Part shown: in pieces, positions 63,446-64,000 of the stretch | Numbering within the stretch: the first letter of the stretch is position 1 | Layout of the letters: each line of letters begins with the position of its first letter | Notes under the pieces: generated by a model | Databases searched by the model: none | What the model was told of the DNA's origin: nothing | The model's input: only the letters and a program-made list of their open reading frames with translations | Made by a program: the position numbers and the translations under genes | Assembly: GCA_003278925.1 (NCBI GenBank) | Contig: QCCN01000008.1 | Coordinates: 1 to 64,000 of the forward strand | Origin: Prochlorococcus sp. AG-347-L17 | GTDB taxonomy: Bacteria > Cyanobacteriota > Cyanobacteriia > PCC-6307 > Cyanobiaceae | Length of the DNA stretch: 64,000 nucleotides | Direction: 5' to 3'

Positions 63446-64000
63446 ATGAATTTAAAAAAAAAAGAATTTTTTTTATTAATTTTTTTAATTTTCTTGCAAT
63501 CATGCTCAGGAGGGAGGATTGGAAATTTTCTTGAAAGTAGTTTTAATGATTTAGAAAAAACAAGCAAAAATGAAGATTTACAAAATAACTTATTAAATAA
63601 AAACGATATAAATTTAGAAAAAGAAAACAAAAATATTGCTGATAAAAAAAATAAAAAAATTAAAAAGGTAGAAAAGCCAAAAAATGTTCCAGAAAATAAA
63701 AATGATATAAATTTAGAAAAAGAAAACAAAAAATTTGATGATAAAAAAAATAAAAAAATTAAAAAGGTAGAAAAGCCAAAAAATGTTCCAGAAAATAAAA
63801 ATGATATAAATTTAGAAAAAGAAAACAAAAAATTTGATGATAAAAAAAATAAAAAAATTAAAAAGGTAGAAAAGCCAAAAAATGTTCCAGAAAATAAAAA
63901 TGATATAAATTTAGAAAAAGAAAACAAAAAATTTGATGATAAAAAAAATAAAAAAATTAAAAAGGTAGAAAAGCCAAAAAATGTTCCAGAAAATAAAAAT
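63446..64000 (+). CDS. Repeat-rich lipoprotein, N-terminal part (runs off the window)
   Basis: It starts 7 bases after topA: MNLKKKEFFLLIFLIFLQSC, a lipoprotein signal peptide with a lipobox-like LQSC, so it is probably lipid-anchored at Cys20. After about 30 further residues it becomes a tandem repeat of 33 aa (99 bp), starting at 63602, 63701, 63800 and 63899, rich in Lys, Glu and Asn with VEKPKNVPENK in each unit. Copies 2 to 4 are essentially identical. It is likely an elongated helical or disordered envelope protein. The end is outside the window. Confidence 0.8.
   Translation, partial: MNLKKKEFFLLIFLIFLQSCSGGRIGNFLESSFNDLEKTSKNEDLQNNLLNKNDINLEKENKNIADKKNKKIKKVEKPKNVPENKNDINLEKENKKFDDKKNKKIKKVEKPKNVPENKNDINLEKENKKFDDKKNKKIKKVEKPKNVPENKNDINLEKENKKFDDKKNKKIKKVEKPKNVPENKN
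63602..64000 (+). repeat. 99-bp tandem repeats (four copies to the window edge)
   Basis: Unit starts at 63602, 63701, 63800 and 63899, exactly 99 bases apart. The first copy differs at a few positions (AACGAT start, AATATTGCT for AAATTTGAT). The others are near-identical. The period keeps the reading frame. Confidence 0.95.

Noticed and set aside
63394..63927. Long minus-strand frame (177 aa) rich in Phe/Leu/Ser opposite the lipoprotein gene
   Set aside because: It is the antisense of Lys/Asn/Glu-rich repeats and shares their 99-bp period. The plus-strand frame has a lipoprotein signal, correct spacing after topA, and sensible composition.

Overview
The window is a strongly AT-rich cyanobacterial chromosome segment. 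The gene set points to a high-light-adapted Prochlorococcus: chlG (chlorophyll synthase), ndhB, pipX-pipY, light-repressed lrtA/hpf, a methyltransferase of phylloquinone synthesis, and several protein families seen mainly in marine picocyanobacteria (DUF1651, DUF3764, DUF4278, DUF1823, DUF2862). Short intergenic gaps, TTG/GTG starts and weak Shine-Dalgarno sequences fit the same group. The assignment is inferred from gene content and not from a marker-gene comparison.

Positions 1-16.2 kb are accessory-like. They hold many very short genes (29-70 aa), several with a single membrane segment, on both strands and with frequent 3' overlaps. Among them are a few recognisable genes: the ribosome-rescue hydrolase arfB, a CPBP membrane protease, prolyl iminopeptidase (pip), a photolyase/cryptochrome, a thiamin-salvage pair (tenA-thiD), a DUF985 cupin, and a group of small ABM-like (ferredoxin-fold) proteins between 10.3 and 12.7 kb whose genes are separated by compact terminators that run almost into the next start codon. 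A structured, terminator-ended transcript candidate lies at about 3.74-4.08 kb. The region ends at tRNA-Thr(GGT) and tRNA-Tyr(GTA). Next to tRNA-Thr is a ~1.7 kb candidate integrative element. A 10-bp copy of the tRNA-Thr 3' end lies at 14282, a perfect 18-bp direct repeat (14363 and 15845) brackets its only gene, and that gene encodes a five-fold zinc-ribbon repeat protein with a possible GIY-YIG-like C-terminus.

From 16.27 kb onward the sequence is dense core metabolism. aroQ-miaE-cobI-DUF1823-der-cbiQ-pipX-pipY-sepF-proC form a long co-directional run on the plus strand. It is followed by a minus-strand block (glycosyltransferase, recO, deoC-like, lrtA), then lipB, an acyl-activating enzyme, a YlqD-like protein, pdhC and queA on plus, then sulfur amino-acid genes (cysK, two cystathionine gamma-synthase-type genes, one frameshifted) and rpsD on minus. 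Next come yidD, a glutaredoxin-like gene, murE and an SDR; a cysteine/cystine lyase-like enzyme and an ArsM-like methyltransferase; nfu, mqo, lepA, an ABC permease and trmH; a small operon ending in an FeS-type photolyase homologue that has lost its cluster cysteines; rsmB (frameshifted at an A7 run); a class A penicillin-binding protein; chlG; hisF; menG/ubiE; a DciA-like protein; birA; an ABC ATPase; ndhB; and topA. The window stops inside a lipoprotein gene built of near-identical 99-bp repeats.

The points most worth checking are the tRNA-Thr-associated element, the RNA candidate at 3.74-4.08 kb, the start-codon-abutting terminators, the two frameshifts (metB, rsmB), the 99-bp repeat lipoprotein, and two enzymes with altered key residues (the DeoC-like protein and the photolyase homologue).
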